Part shown: positions 34,644 to 44,321 of the stretch, in pieces | How the letters are laid out: each line of letters starts with the position of its first letter | How positions within the stretch are numbered: position 1 is the stretch's first letter | Source: Azospirillum lipoferum | GTDB taxonomy: Bacteria > Pseudomonadota > Alphaproteobacteria > Azospirillales > Azospirillaceae | Assembly (NCBI RefSeq): GCF_024170005.1 | Contig: NZ_JALJXJ010000018.1 | Span: 1-64,000 of the forward strand | Length of the DNA: 64,000 nt | Reading direction: 5' to 3' | The notes under the pieces: generated by a model | What the model saw: only the letters and a program-made list of their open reading frames with translations | Database searches by the model: none | Told to the model about the DNA's origin: nothing | Position numbers and translations under genes: made by a program

Positions 34644-35087
34644 TCAGGGAAGGCGGCTTTCAGCCAGACGCAGGCGGCCTTCGGGGGAGAGACGGGAAAC
34701 GGTGTCGACGAAGCGTGCCTCGATCTCGCTGCGCAGGGCGGCGTCGTTGGCATGGACGCGGTCGAACAGGGCCTTCAGGCCGGCCGCGTCGAAGGGCTGG
34801 GCCATCAGGGCGGTGCGCAGGCGGGGGGTGAACTCCTCGTGGCTGACGCGTATGCGGACGAACAGCGGACGGGCATCGTCCAGCGCCTTGCGCAGAACCG
34901 CGCCGTCGGCCGGTGACAGGCGTTGCGACACGTCGTCGACGAAGCGTTCCAGCATCTGGTCCGGCCCGCCGGGCGGCGGGGGAGGGCGGAAGCTGTGGGC
35001 GACGACGAAGCCGCCGGCCAGCATGTTGAGCGCAAGGGACCCGACCAGAAGGAACCAGGGCCAGCGGCGCCGGATCGACGGCGTCAT
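34644..35087 (-). CDS. Periplasmic heavy-metal sensor/resistance-like protein (CnrX/ZraP type)
   Basis: A 147-residue protein with one N-terminal hydrophobic segment (WFLLVGSLALNMLAGGFVV, about 10-28), a Pro-rich stretch, then a helical periplasmic domain (about 45-147) of the Metal_resist/Spy type with the pattern L-S-P-x-D ... LSPEGRLRLAE. Such proteins bind metal or misfolded protein outside the membrane and can signal through an anti-sigma factor. Its start overlaps the stop of the upstream gene by 4 bases, in an operon with an ECF sigma factor. No clear His or Cys metal motif is visible, so metal sensing is uncertain. Confidence 0.75.
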   Translation of the reverse strand: MTPSIRRRWPWFLLVGSLALNMLAGGFVVAHSFRPPPPPGGPDQMLERFVDDVSQRLSPADGAVLRKALDDARPLFVRIRVSHEEFTPRLRTALMAQPFDAAGLKALFDRVHANDAALRSEIEARFVDTVSRLSPEGRLRLAESRLP

Positions 35088-35512
35088 CGCGTGTCTCCCA
35101 GATAGCTGACGATCATCACGCCAGACAGGCTGGGCGTACTCGTCTTTTCGAAGGAAATCAGGCCCTGGCTGTAACTGAGGAAGCCGGCCAGCGCCATGCC
35201 GGCCAGGAACCCGGCCAGCGGGGCAGGGCGGAAGGGTGGCCGCGACAGGAACCACGGCACGAATTCGGGCACGACCCGCTGGGCCAGACAGTCGGCGATG
35301 CGGTCATAGACCCGCGCCTCGCGCCGGGCAGAGACCAGCGGGGTCGGGGCGGCGTCCAGCAGCGCGTCGGTGACGGCGGCATCGACCAGCAGATCGCGCG
35401 CCTCGGCACTGTCGTCCAGCAGAGCGAGCGCATCGATCCGGGCGGAATGCGGCCAGCGGTCCAGATCGGCGCCATAGGCATCGGCGTAGCGTTTGAACTC
35501 TTTGAGCGTCAT
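35084..35512 (-). CDS. Single-pass membrane protein, probable anti-sigma factor
   Basis: A 142-residue protein with a cytoplasmic N-terminal half (about 1-90, acidic and helical, MTLKEFKRYADAYGADLDRWP...) and one hydrophobic segment (PLAGFLAGMALAGFLSY, about 97-114) followed by a short outer tail. It overlaps the ECF sigma gene upstream and the metal-sensor-like gene downstream by 4 bases each. Context strongly suggests it is the anti-sigma factor, although no canonical zinc anti-sigma motif (H-x3-C-x2-C) is present. It could instead be a different membrane regulator. Confidence 0.65.
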   Translation of the reverse strand: MTLKEFKRYADAYGADLDRWPHSARIDALALLDDSAEARDLLVDAAVTDALLDAAPTPLVSARREARVYDRIADCLAQRVVPEFVPWFLSRPPFRPAPLAGFLAGMALAGFLSYSQGLISFEKTSTPSLSGVMIVSYLGDTR

Positions 35513-36084
35513 GACCGTACACCGTCCTTCTGACGGATCAGGGGTTGAAGCCGGGCCCGCACGACGCGGCGCGCCCGGACCAGCAGACTTTCCATAGCCG
35601 AAACAGACACCTGCAGTATTTCCGAAGCTTCAGCGCACGTCATCTCCTCATGGTAGCAGAGGCTGAGCGCCGCCCGCTGCCGGTCAGGCAATGCTGCGAT
35701 CGCCGCATCCACCGCGGCGCCGATCCGGATGCCGTCGATCACCGTTTCGGCGCTCCAGGCCGGATCGGCGATCTCGTCGGCGGCATCCAGGGGGGCGAAG
35801 CTGCGCCGCCGCTTATAGTCGATGGCGCGGTTCACCACGATCCTGTACAGCCAGGTCGTGAAGCGGGTTCCGTCGCCGCGCCAGCGGTCGGCGTTGGCCC
35901 AGATCTGCAGGAAGGCGTCCTGCGCGACCTCTTCGGCGTCGGCGGCGTTCCCGACAACCCGTTGGGCCAAGGCGATGCTGCGGCGCAGATGTCGGCGCGT
36001 GAGTGTCCCAAACGCTTTCCGGTCGCCGGCCGCTGCGTCCGCCATCAACGCTTCGTCCGACACCGTTTCCTCGGTAGGCTTCAC
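35509..36084 (-). CDS. ECF-family RNA polymerase sigma factor
   Basis: A 191-residue sigma factor with region 2 (about 25-95: RSIALAQRVVGNAADAEEVAQDAFLQIW ... RFTTWLYRIVVNRAIDYKRRR) and region 4 (about 130-185: ALPDRQRAALSLCYHEEMTCAEASEILQVSVSAMESLLVRAR). There is no region 3, as usual for ECF factors. It is the first gene of a three-gene operon with 4-base overlaps throughout, which fits a sigma/anti-sigma/sensor triad. A possible self-promoter lies upstream. Confidence 0.93.
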   Translation of the reverse strand: MKPTEETVSDEALMADAAAGDRKAFGTLTRRHLRRSIALAQRVVGNAADAEEVAQDAFLQIWANADRWRGDGTRFTTWLYRIVVNRAIDYKRRRSFAPLDAADEIADPAWSAETVIDGIRIGAAVDAAIAALPDRQRAALSLCYHEEMTCAEASEILQVSVSAMESLLVRARRVVRARLQPLIRQKDGVRS

Positions 36085-36413
36085 GCCGTCTTCCGCCCGC
36101 TCCCGGTTGCTCTCGGGGATTTATACGCGGTCGGGGGCGGAAGTCCTGCGCGCCGACAGGCAAATTTCCGATAGGGGAATTCCCTGAGGGGCGATTCCGC
36201 CTACCATTTTATTTCCATAAGAATGCTTATGTGTTTTTTTGGCTCGTTTGCTGGCGCGTGCTCTCCCGGCACGAAGCGCGGTCGGCATCTTTGCCCGTGC
36301 CACGGGAACCGCCGTCCACCCGGCGGGTTGTTTCAAACATGACCGTGGCGCCACCGGAAGCCGACCATTGGCAGCGGTGGTGCCGGGAAAGAGGCCATTG
36401 AAGGACCGACACT
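36085..36413. promoter_or_regulatory. Gap between the ECF sigma gene and the 28-residue protein gene, with candidate ECF promoter
   Basis: This 329-base gap is divergent (sigma gene left, small gene right). On the minus strand GGAATT (36178-36183) and TGTC (36155-36158) are about 19 bases apart, reminiscent of an ECF promoter, but the spacing is long. A short AT-rich hairpin CATAAG-AATG-CTTATG (36216-36231) is followed by T7. I see no further coding potential. Confidence 0.3.
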
Positions 36414-36500
36414 ATGCTCAAGATTCTCGGCTGGGCCATCCTGATCATCTTCATCATCGGCCTGCTGGTCGTTACCGGCATCCTGAAGCTGATCTTCTGA
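36414..36500 (+). CDS. 28-residue single-helix membrane protein
   Basis: ATG at 36414 opens a 28-codon frame ending TGA at 36500. The product starts MLKILGWAILIIF and is almost wholly hydrophobic Ile/Leu/Val with a single Lys near each end: one transmembrane helix. AAGGA lies 9 bases upstream of the ATG. The frame has no rare codons and the helix pattern, with flanking lysines, argues against chance. Function unknown; small proteins of this type often bind larger membrane complexes. The next gene is convergent, with 41 bases between the stop codons. Confidence 0.6.
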   Translation: MLKILGWAILIIFIIGLLVVTGILKLIF

Positions 36501-36541
36501 TCCTGTCCGGCCTGCGCGCAGTCTCGCCCCGCCCTGCCCGC

Positions 36542-37888
<1,347 letters not shown>

Positions 37889-40147
37889 GTGACGCCTGCA
37901 ACCGGACCGGAACCGTGGCCCCGAACCATGGCGGGCACGCTCGACCTCGACGCCTGCGCGCGCGAACCGATCCATATCCCCGGCAGCATCCAGCCGCATG
38001 GACATCTTCTGGCGGTGGAGGCGGGCAGTCTGCGCCTTGTCTGCGCGAGCGCCGAAGCCGGCGCGGTGCTGAACCGTCCGCCCGCCGACGCCTTCGGCTT
38101 GGCCGTTGACCAGCTGATCGACACCGCGTCGATGGCATCGCTGGTCCGCGGCTTGCGCGCCGCCCCGGCCGAACCGGTGCAGCTCGATATCCTCACCCTG
38201 CGCAACGGCACCGATTATCAGGCCATCGCACACCGGTCCGGCGACCTGGTGATTCTGGAACTGGAGGAGCTGCCCGCCACCGGCGCCGGCACCTTGGAGG
38301 CGCTGTATCCGCAGATGCGCGAAGGTATCCGGCGCATGCAGGCCGCCCATGATTTCGACACACTGCTGGCCAGCACCGCGTCAGAGGTGCGGGCGCTGAC
38401 CGGTTTCGACCGCGTGCTGGTCTACCGCTTCGACGAGCAATGGAACGGCACCGTCATCGCCGAGGACGGCAACGGCCGCCTGCCCTCCTACCGCGGCCTG
38501 CGCTTTCCAGCCTCCGACATTCCGCAGCAGGCCCGGCGGCTCTATGGGCTGAACCGCCTGCGGCTGATCGCCGATGCCCGCTACCAGCCGGTTCCGCTGC
38601 TGTCCGGCCGGCGGGATGCGCCGCCGCTCGACCTCAGCTTTGCCGTGCTGCGCAGCGTCTCGCCGGTGCATCTGGAATATATGCGCAACATGGGCACGCC
38701 CGCCTCCATGTCGATCTCCGTCATGGACGGTGACCGGCTGTGGGGGCTGATCTCCTGCCACCATGCCGAACCGCGGCAGGCCTCCTTCGCGGTGCGCACC
38801 GCCTGCGACCTGCTGGGGCAGGTGCTGTCCAGCCAGATGATCGCGCTGGAGCGGGCTCTCGACGCCGACCACCGCATCCGCTCGAAAGGCACGCAGGCGC
38901 GGCTGCTCGCCCATATGGCGGCGGCGGAGCGCTTCATCGACGGGCTGGGCGAGGACCGCGAGGATCTGCTGGGACTGGTCAATGCCGATGGCGCCGCGAT
39001 CCTGTTCGACGGCGATTGCCGGCTGATCGGCCGCACCCCGCCGCAGGAGGTGGTCGAGGCCATTGCCGCTGAACTGGCCGGCCAGGGCATCAAGGATCTG
39101 TTCGCCAGCCACCAGCTTCCGGCCGAGATGCCGGCCGCCGCCGGGATGGAACGGACTGCCAGCGGTCTGCTGGCGATTTCCATCTCGCAGTTGCACCCCA
39201 GCTATCTTCTGTGGTTCCGGCCGGAGATCGTGCAGTCCATCGACTGGGCCGGCGATCCCAAGAAGCCGCTGGACGCCGGCGGCCGGCTGTCGCCGCGCAG
39301 TTCGTTCGAGGCATGGAAGGAGACGGTGAGCGGCCAGTCCCTCCCCTGGCGCCATGGCGAGATCGAGGCGGCTGGCGACTTTCGCAACGCCATCGTCAGC
39401 ATCGTGCTGCGCAAGGCGGAGGAGATGGCCGCCCTGAACGAGGAGCTGCGCCGCAGCAACGGCGAGCTTGCCGCCTTCTCCTACTCGGTCTCGCACGATC
39501 TGCGCGCACCCTTCCGCCATGTCACCAGCTATGCCGAGCTTCTTCGCTCCCGCGCCGCCGACAAGCTGAACGAGCGGGAACGCCATTATCTCGACAGCAT
39601 CATCGAGGCGGCGAGCTCCGCCGGCCGGCTGGTCGACGGGCTGCTGCACTTCTCGCAGCTGGGCCGCGCCACGCTGGCGCGGGTGGAGGTCGATGTCGGC
39701 CGGCTGGTGGAGGAGGTGCGCCACCTGCTGGCGCCCGACCTGCAAGGCCGCAACCTGCGCTGGACGGTGCATCCGCTGCCCAGCGTGAACGGCGACCCCA
39801 CCATGCTGCGGCTGGTCGTGCAGAACCTGCTGTCCAATGCCATCAAATACACCCGCGACAGCGCCGAACCGGAGATCGAGGTCGGTTGCCGCACCACCAC
39901 CGACGCGCACGAGTTCTTCGTGCGCGATAATGGCCGTGGATTCGATATGGCCTATGCCGGTAAGCTCTTCGGCGTCTTCCAACGCCTGCACCGCGAGGAG
40001 GAGTTCGAGGGCATCGGCATCGGCCTTGCCAATGTCCGCCGTATCGTGGAACGCCACGGCGGGCGGGTCTGGGCGGAAGGCAGGCTGGAGCACGGTGCGA
40101 CCTTCCATTTCTCCCTGCCGCGGTCCGCCGCCGCCGAATCGAGGTAG
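37889..40147 (+). CDS. bphP: Bacteriophytochrome histidine kinase
   Basis: A 752-residue red/far-red light sensor kinase with PAS-GAF-PHY-HisKA-HATPase layout. The biliverdin-attachment Cys is C23, just before the REPIHIPGSIQPHG segment of the PAS domain. The GAF domain has FPASDIPQQARRLY, the PHY domain the WFRPE tongue, HisKA the phospho-acceptor H536 (SVSHDLRAPF), and the ATPase N-box NLLSNAIKYT with G-boxes DNGRGFD and GIGIGLANV. GTG 37889 is chosen since AAAGGA lies 6 bases upstream; ATG 37928 would leave Cys at residue 10. Followed 4 bases later by its probable response regulator. No haem oxygenase gene is adjacent, so biliverdin must come from elsewhere. Confidence 0.95.
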   Translation: MTPATGPEPWPRTMAGTLDLDACAREPIHIPGSIQPHGHLLAVEAGSLRLVCASAEAGAVLNRPPADAFGLAVDQLIDTASMASLVRGLRAAPAEPVQLDILTLRNGTDYQAIAHRSGDLVILELEELPATGAGTLEALYPQMREGIRRMQAAHDFDTLLASTASEVRALTGFDRVLVYRFDEQWNGTVIAEDGNGRLPSYRGLRFPASDIPQQARRLYGLNRLRLIADARYQPVPLLSGRRDAPPLDLSFAVLRSVSPVHLEYMRNMGTPASMSISVMDGDRLWGLISCHHAEPRQASFAVRTACDLLGQVLSSQMIALERALDADHRIRSKGTQARLLAHMAAAERFIDGLGEDREDLLGLVNADGAAILFDGDCRLIGRTPPQEVVEAIAAELAGQGIKDLFASHQLPAEMPAAAGMERTASGLLAISISQLHPSYLLWFRPEIVQSIDWAGDPKKPLDAGGRLSPRSSFEAWKETVSGQSLPWRHGEIEAAGDFRNAIVSIVLRKAEEMAALNEELRRSNGELAAFSYSVSHDLRAPFRHVTSYAELLRSRAADKLNERERHYLDSIIEAASSAGRLVDGLLHFSQLGRATLARVEVDVGRLVEEVRHLLAPDLQGRNLRWTVHPLPSVNGDPTMLRLVVQNLLSNAIKYTRDSAEPEIEVGCRTTTDAHEFFVRDNGRGFDMAYAGKLFGVFQRLHREEEFEGIGIGLANVRRIVERHGGRVWAEGRLEHGATFHFSLPRSAAAESR

Positions 40148-40151
40148 CCCC

Positions 40152-40625
40152 ATGGCCGCGTTGAAACCGATCCTGCTGGTCGAGGACAATCCGAAGGATC
40201 TGGAGCTGACGCTGGAGGCCTTCGCCGAGGCGCAGCTCGCCAACGACATCGTCGTCGCCCGGGACGGGGCGGAGGCGCTGTCCTATCTGTTCCACGAGGA
40301 TGGGCAGGCGGTGTCGAAGCCAACCGATCCGAAATATCCGGCCGTGATCATTCTCGACATCAAGCTGCCGAAGGTGGACGGGATCGAGGTGTTGCAACGG
40401 ATCAAGGCCAACGACAGCACCCGTGCCATCCCGGTGGTGATGCTGACCTCCTCGAAGGAGGAGCAGGACCTCGTCCGCAGCTATCGGCTGGGGGTGAACG
40501 CCTTCGTGGTCAAGCCGGTCGGCTTCAAGGAGTTCTTCGACGCGATCCGTGACATCGGCAGCTTCTGGGCGATCCTCAACGAGCCGCCGCCCGGCTGCCA
40601 TCCCCGACGGCCGCGCGGCAGCTGA
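40152..40625 (+). CDS. Rcp1-like response regulator (phytochrome partner)
   Basis: A 157-residue stand-alone receiver domain with acidic pocket E11-D12, phospho-acceptor D69 (IILDIKLP), T/S in LTSS and K121 (VVKPVGF). The insertion SKPTDPKYP before the D strand is characteristic of the Rcp1/phytochrome-type regulators. It has no output domain. It starts 4 bases after the phytochrome stop, so it is very likely its phospho-acceptor partner. The stop overlaps the start of the next gene by one base (TGATG). Confidence 0.92.
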   Translation: MAALKPILLVEDNPKDLELTLEAFAEAQLANDIVVARDGAEALSYLFHEDGQAVSKPTDPKYPAVIILDIKLPKVDGIEVLQRIKANDSTRAIPVVMLTSSKEEQDLVRSYRLGVNAFVVKPVGFKEFFDAIRDIGSFWAILNEPPPGCHPRRPRGS

Positions 40626-42124
40626 TGGCCCAGGTGATGGACCCCACCGCCGGCCCTGCCGCGCGTCTGGACCCGCCGACACCCTGCCGTGTCCTGCTGC
40701 TGGAGGACAGCGGCATGGACGCCGATCTTGTGCGCGAACATCTGCTGATGATCGACGACCATGCTTTCGACATCCATCGCGTGGACACGCGGCAGGACTT
40801 CATCGATGCCATTGCCGGCGGCGGCCCCTTCGACCTGATCCTGTCCGACTTCGACTTGCCGGATTTCGACGGAATGTCGGCGCTGGCCATCGCACGCGAC
40901 CGGCTGCCGCGGGTGCCCTTCATCTTCGTGTCCGGCATGCTGGGCGAGGAGAACGCCATCGAGGCGCTGAAGAAGGGCGCCACCGACTATGTCGTGAAGC
41001 TGCGGATGGAACGGTTGCAGGTGGTGGTCCGCCGCGCCCTGGTGGAGGCGCGCGACCGCAACGAGCTGGCCGACAAGCGCACGGCCCTGGCCGAGAGTGA
41101 GGCACGGCTGCGCTTCGCGCTGGAGGCCGGGCGGCTGGGGTCGTGGGAGCTGACGCTGGCGACCAACCGGCTGCGCGTCTCGTCGATCTGTGCCGCCAAC
41201 CTCGGGCTTTCCGATCCGTCGGAGATCCCGACCTATGACCGGCTGCTTGAGCGGGTCCATCCCGAGGACCGCGAGCATCAGAAGGCGATGGTCCGGCAGG
41301 CGGTGACCAGCGGCTCGCCGTTGGACATGGAGTACCGCACGATCTGGCCGGACGGCAGCGTCCATTGGGTGCAGGTGCGCGGCCGCGCCGTCTATGACAA
41401 GGACGGCATGGCAACCGGGCTGGCCGGCGTCTCGCTGAATATCACCGAGCGCAAAAAGGCGGAAGAACGGCAACTGCTGCTGCTGGAGGAACTGAACCAC
41501 CGGGTCAAGAACACGCTGGCGATGGTGCAGTCCATCGCCAAGCAGACCCTGCGTGCTACGCCGTCGGTGGAGGCCTTCCCCGATGCTTTCCAGTCGCGGC
41601 TGCGCGCCCTGGCCCAGGCCCATGACCTGCTGACCCGCCGCCATTGGCAGGGCGCCTCGCTGAGCGAGATCGCCGCCCTGACGCTGGAGCCCCACGTCGA
41701 TGCCGGCCGCGTGCGGGTCGGCGGCCCGCCGGTGAACCTGACGACCGGCGTGGCGGTTTCGCTGCACCTCGCCTTCCACGAGCTTGCCACCAACGCGGCG
41801 AAATACGGTGCGCTGTCGGCGGAAAACGGCCGGGTCGACCTGAATTGGGAAATTGCGCAGCTGGGGCAAATGCCGACGCGGGAGGGGGCGGGGCCTATCG
41901 TCTCCGGTCAGTTTGCCCGTAGTGGTGCCGGTGCGCTGGTTCTGCGCTGGCAGGAGAGCGGCGGGCCGCCGGTGGTGCCGCCGACCCGGCGCGGTTTCGG
42001 CTCCCGCCTGATCGAACGCGGTCTGGCACATGAGTTGGAAGGCGATGTTGCCCTTGCGTTCGACCCCGCCGGCGTGCGATGCCGGCTCGTAATCCCCCTA
42101 TCGTCGCGAGTGAGCCCACAGTGA
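40625..42124 (+). CDS. Receiver-PAS-HWE histidine kinase hybrid
   Basis: A 499-residue protein in which the receiver domain comes first (about 20-140, phospho-acceptor D75 in SDFDLPD), followed by a PAS domain with PAC motif (about 155-280) and a HWE/HisKA_2-type kinase: H292 in EELNHRVKNTLAMVQSI, FHELATNAAKYGAL as N-box, and LRWQESGGPPV with the family's W-x-E. The receiver at the N-terminus suggests that another kinase, perhaps the phytochrome, controls this one. It probably phosphorylates the receiver encoded next. Coupled to both neighbours by overlaps. Confidence 0.9.
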   Translation: MAQVMDPTAGPAARLDPPTPCRVLLLEDSGMDADLVREHLLMIDDHAFDIHRVDTRQDFIDAIAGGGPFDLILSDFDLPDFDGMSALAIARDRLPRVPFIFVSGMLGEENAIEALKKGATDYVVKLRMERLQVVVRRALVEARDRNELADKRTALAESEARLRFALEAGRLGSWELTLATNRLRVSSICAANLGLSDPSEIPTYDRLLERVHPEDREHQKAMVRQAVTSGSPLDMEYRTIWPDGSVHWVQVRGRAVYDKDGMATGLAGVSLNITERKKAEERQLLLLEELNHRVKNTLAMVQSIAKQTLRATPSVEAFPDAFQSRLRALAQAHDLLTRRHWQGASLSEIAALTLEPHVDAGRVRVGGPPVNLTTGVAVSLHLAFHELATNAAKYGALSAENGRVDLNWEIAQLGQMPTREGAGPIVSGQFARSGAGALVLRWQESGGPPVVPPTRRGFGSRLIERGLAHELEGDVALAFDPAGVRCRLVIPLSSRVSPQ

Positions 42125-42489
42125 CCGACGCTGATCTGTCGAACCTGACCGTCCTGATCGTCGAGGATGAACCGCTGATCGCCATGAGCCTGGAGGACGC
42201 CCTGATCGATCAGGGCGTGACCTGTCTCGGCCCGGCCGGTTCGGTATCCGCCGCCTTGGAAATGATCGAAGCGGGTGGCTTCGACATCGCGCTGCTCGAC
42301 GTCAACCTGCGCGGCGAACGGGTGGATGCGGTGGCCGACCGGCTGGCTGGCGCCGGTATCCCCTTCATCTTCACCACCGGCCATGGCGCGGAAGGTCTGC
42401 CCGACGCTCACCGTACCCGGCCGGTGATCGGCAAGCCGTTCCGCGACATCGACATCACGGACGCCCTGGCCCGCCACCGGCCGCGCTGA
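42121..42489 (+). CDS. Single-domain response regulator
   Basis: A 122-residue receiver domain: E15-D16-E17 in VLIVEDEPLI, phospho-acceptor D60 (ALLDVNLRG), the conserved T in FTTGHG and K in VIGKPF. Receivers with ALLDVNL and GKPF are common partners of HWE kinases. The GTG start at 42121 overlaps the stop of the kinase gene by GTGA. The end overlaps the convergent PAS gene by 35 bases. Confidence 0.9.
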   Translation: MTDADLSNLTVLIVEDEPLIAMSLEDALIDQGVTCLGPAGSVSAALEMIEAGGFDIALLDVNLRGERVDAVADRLAGAGIPFIFTTGHGAEGLPDAHRTRPVIGKPFRDIDITDALARHRPR

Positions 42490-42922
42490 CCGCGGGCATC
42501 TGCAAGCCGCTTGCTGGTGCGGCTTGCCTGAGCGGTTCCGATACGATGAGCCAGTGGGGCTGGCCCGCATCCGCATCGACATAGCGGACGCCCGTCACCG
42601 CGAAACGGTGATAGCTCCCGTCATACCGCCTGTAACCCAATTCCAACTGGTAGGCGGCGTTCTCATAGACCGCTTTCAGCCAAGAACTGGCTGCGTTCAA
42701 TTGGTCGTCGGGGTGGATCATCGAAATCCACCCGCATCCCCGCATCTGGCTGGCCGCCGGCCCGAAATACCGCCGTGTCGTTTCACTGAGCGCCAGATTG
42801 CTGCCGTCAGGGCCGCATAGGACCAGCAATGCCTCGTCGGACACCCGCATCCGCGAGATCTGGTCCCGCAGGGCTGGATTCCGCGTGATGCCATGGCTGA
42901 TCGGATCGAATGACGCCGTCAC
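42455..42922 (-). CDS. Stand-alone PAS domain protein
   Basis: A 155-residue protein with a single PAS_3-type fold (about 25-130): ISMIHPDDQLNAASSWLKAVYENAAYQLELGYRRYDGSYHRFAVTGVRYVDADAG. No kinase, cyclase or other output follows; the last 20 residues are Ala/Gly/Pro-rich. It is convergent with and overlaps the receiver gene by 35 bases. It may be a small light, redox or ligand sensor that acts through protein contacts in this signalling cluster. Confidence 0.75.
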   Translation of the reverse strand: MTASFDPISHGITRNPALRDQISRMRVSDEALLVLCGPDGSNLALSETTRRYFGPAASQMRGCGWISMIHPDDQLNAASSWLKAVYENAAYQLELGYRRYDGSYHRFAVTGVRYVDADAGQPHWLIVSEPLRQAAPASGLQMPAVSAAGGGPGRP

Positions 42923-43081
42923 GGTTCCACTCTTGCCTCGCCTTCAGGGATCGGTTCGCAAATGCAACGACTAACGAATTATTTTATATAAAAACCATTT
43001 GAAATCGAGCTTTATCTGTCGCCGGTTCCTCCCTCCCCTGCCTTCGGCGCGACACCGTGTCGCGGCTGACAATCAGCCGCT

Positions 43082-43114
43082 TTGACAATGACGTCCTTAC
43101 TTATATACTAGTAT
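43082..43114 (+). promoter_or_regulatory. kdgT promoter with overlapping palindromic operator
   Basis: TTGACA (43082-43087) and TATACT (43104-43109) are separated by 16 bases, a near-ideal sigma-70-type promoter. The perfect palindrome ATACTAGTAT (43105-43114) covers the -10, so a repressor bound there would block it. The leader to the kdgT start is ~110 bases. The rest of the 303-base gap from 42923 holds no other visible feature. Confidence 0.6.
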
Positions 43115-43225
43115 GCACAAGACGGCGGTATGACTGCCGCCCCGACAAAATTGGCGGCCGCTGACTCACGCCCGACGGCGAAGGGGCGCGGCGGCGACGG
43201 GATGAAATTCGAAGGAGTGTCTTCC

Positions 43226-44242
43226 ATGAACATCAAATCCCGGATCGACCGCATCCCTGGCGGGATGATGATCGTCCCCCTGTTTCTCGGCGCCTGCCTG
43301 AACACGCTGGCTCCCAACACGGGCAAGTTCTTCGGATCCTTCACCAACGGGCTGATCACCGGTACGCTGCCGATCCTGTCGGTCTGGTTCTTCTGCATCG
43401 GCGCCAGCATCAGTCTGAAGGCCACCCCGCTGGTCCTGCGCAAGAGCGGCGTTCTGGTTTCGGTGAAGATCCTCACCGCGGCGATGGCGGGCGTCATCGC
43501 CTCCTGGTTCATCCCGGCGGAAGGCATCACCTCGGGCTTCTTCTCCGGCCTGTCGGTGCTGGCGATCATCGCGGTGATGAACGACACCAACGGCGGCATG
43601 TACATGGCGCTGATGCAGCAGTACGGCACCAAGGAGGAAGCCGGCGCCTTCTGCCTGATGTGCCTGGAATCCGGTCCCTTCATGACCATGGTCACGCTGG
43701 GCATCGCCGGTCTGGCCGCCTTTCCCTGGCAGACGATGGTCGGCGCGCTGCTGCCCTTCCTGATCGGCTTCGCGCTGGGCAACCTGGACAAGGATCTGCG
43801 GGCCTTCTTCACCCAGGGCGTGTCGGTGATGGTTCCCTTCTTCGCCTTCGCGCTGGGCAACAACCTGAACTTCTCGACGATCCTCAACACCGGCCTGCTG
43901 GGCATCGTGCTGGGCCTGGGCGTGATCGCCGTCACCGGCTTCATGCTGGTGCTGGCCGACATCCTGCTGGCCAAGGGCAACGGCACGGCCGGTATCGGTG
44001 CGGCCTCCACTGCCGGGGCCGCGGTGACGGTGCCGCCGATCATCGCCTCGATCGAGCCGACCTTCGCGCCGGTCGCTCCGTCCGCCACGGCGCTGATCGC
44101 CACCAGCGTGGTCGTCACCGCCCTGCTGACGCCGCCGCTGACGGCATGGTGGGCGCGGCGCTTCGGCGTCCTGTCGCCGCGCTATCAGGCGGCCGAGGCG
44201 GCCAAGCTCTCCCAGCCGGTGGGAATCGCCCCGGCGGAGTGA
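43226..44242 (+). CDS. kdgT: 2-keto-3-deoxygluconate permease
   Basis: A 338-residue inner-membrane proton symporter with about ten hydrophobic segments, matching KdgT throughout: [27 protein letters not shown] at the start, the loop [25 protein letters not shown], and [20 protein letters not shown] near the end. It imports 2-keto-3-deoxygluconate, a pectin breakdown product. ATG 43226 has GAAGGAG eight bases upstream; an in-frame ATG at 43130 would add 32 unmatched residues and sits right after the promoter. No kdgK/kdgA genes are adjacent. A bidirectional terminator follows. Confidence 0.93.
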   Translation: MNIKSRIDRIPGGMMIVPLFLGACLNTLAPNTGKFFGSFTNGLITGTLPILSVWFFCIGASISLKATPLVLRKSGVLVSVKILTAAMAGVIASWFIPAEGITSGFFSGLSVLAIIAVMNDTNGGMYMALMQQYGTKEEAGAFCLMCLESGPFMTMVTLGIAGLAAFPWQTMVGALLPFLIGFALGNLDKDLRAFFTQGVSVMVPFFAFALGNNLNFSTILNTGLLGIVLGLGVIAVTGFMLVLADILLAKGNGTAGIGAASTAGAAVTVPPIIASIEPTFAPVAPSATALIATSVVVTALLTPPLTAWWARRFGVLSPRYQAAEAAKLSQPVGIAPAE

Positions 44243-44281
44243 TCGGGCCGAGTGACCAAACCGGGCGAGACGCATGTGAAG

Positions 44282-44318
44282 AAAGGCCGCCGGCGGGTTC
44301 CCCTGCCGGCGGCCTTTT
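44282..44318. terminator. Bidirectional terminator between kdgT and the PCuAC gene
   Basis: A 13-bp perfect stem AAAGGCCGCCGGC / GCCGGCGGCCTTT (44282-44294, 44305-44317), with A run before and T run after. It serves both convergent genes. Confidence 0.88.
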
Positions 44319-44321
44319 CCG

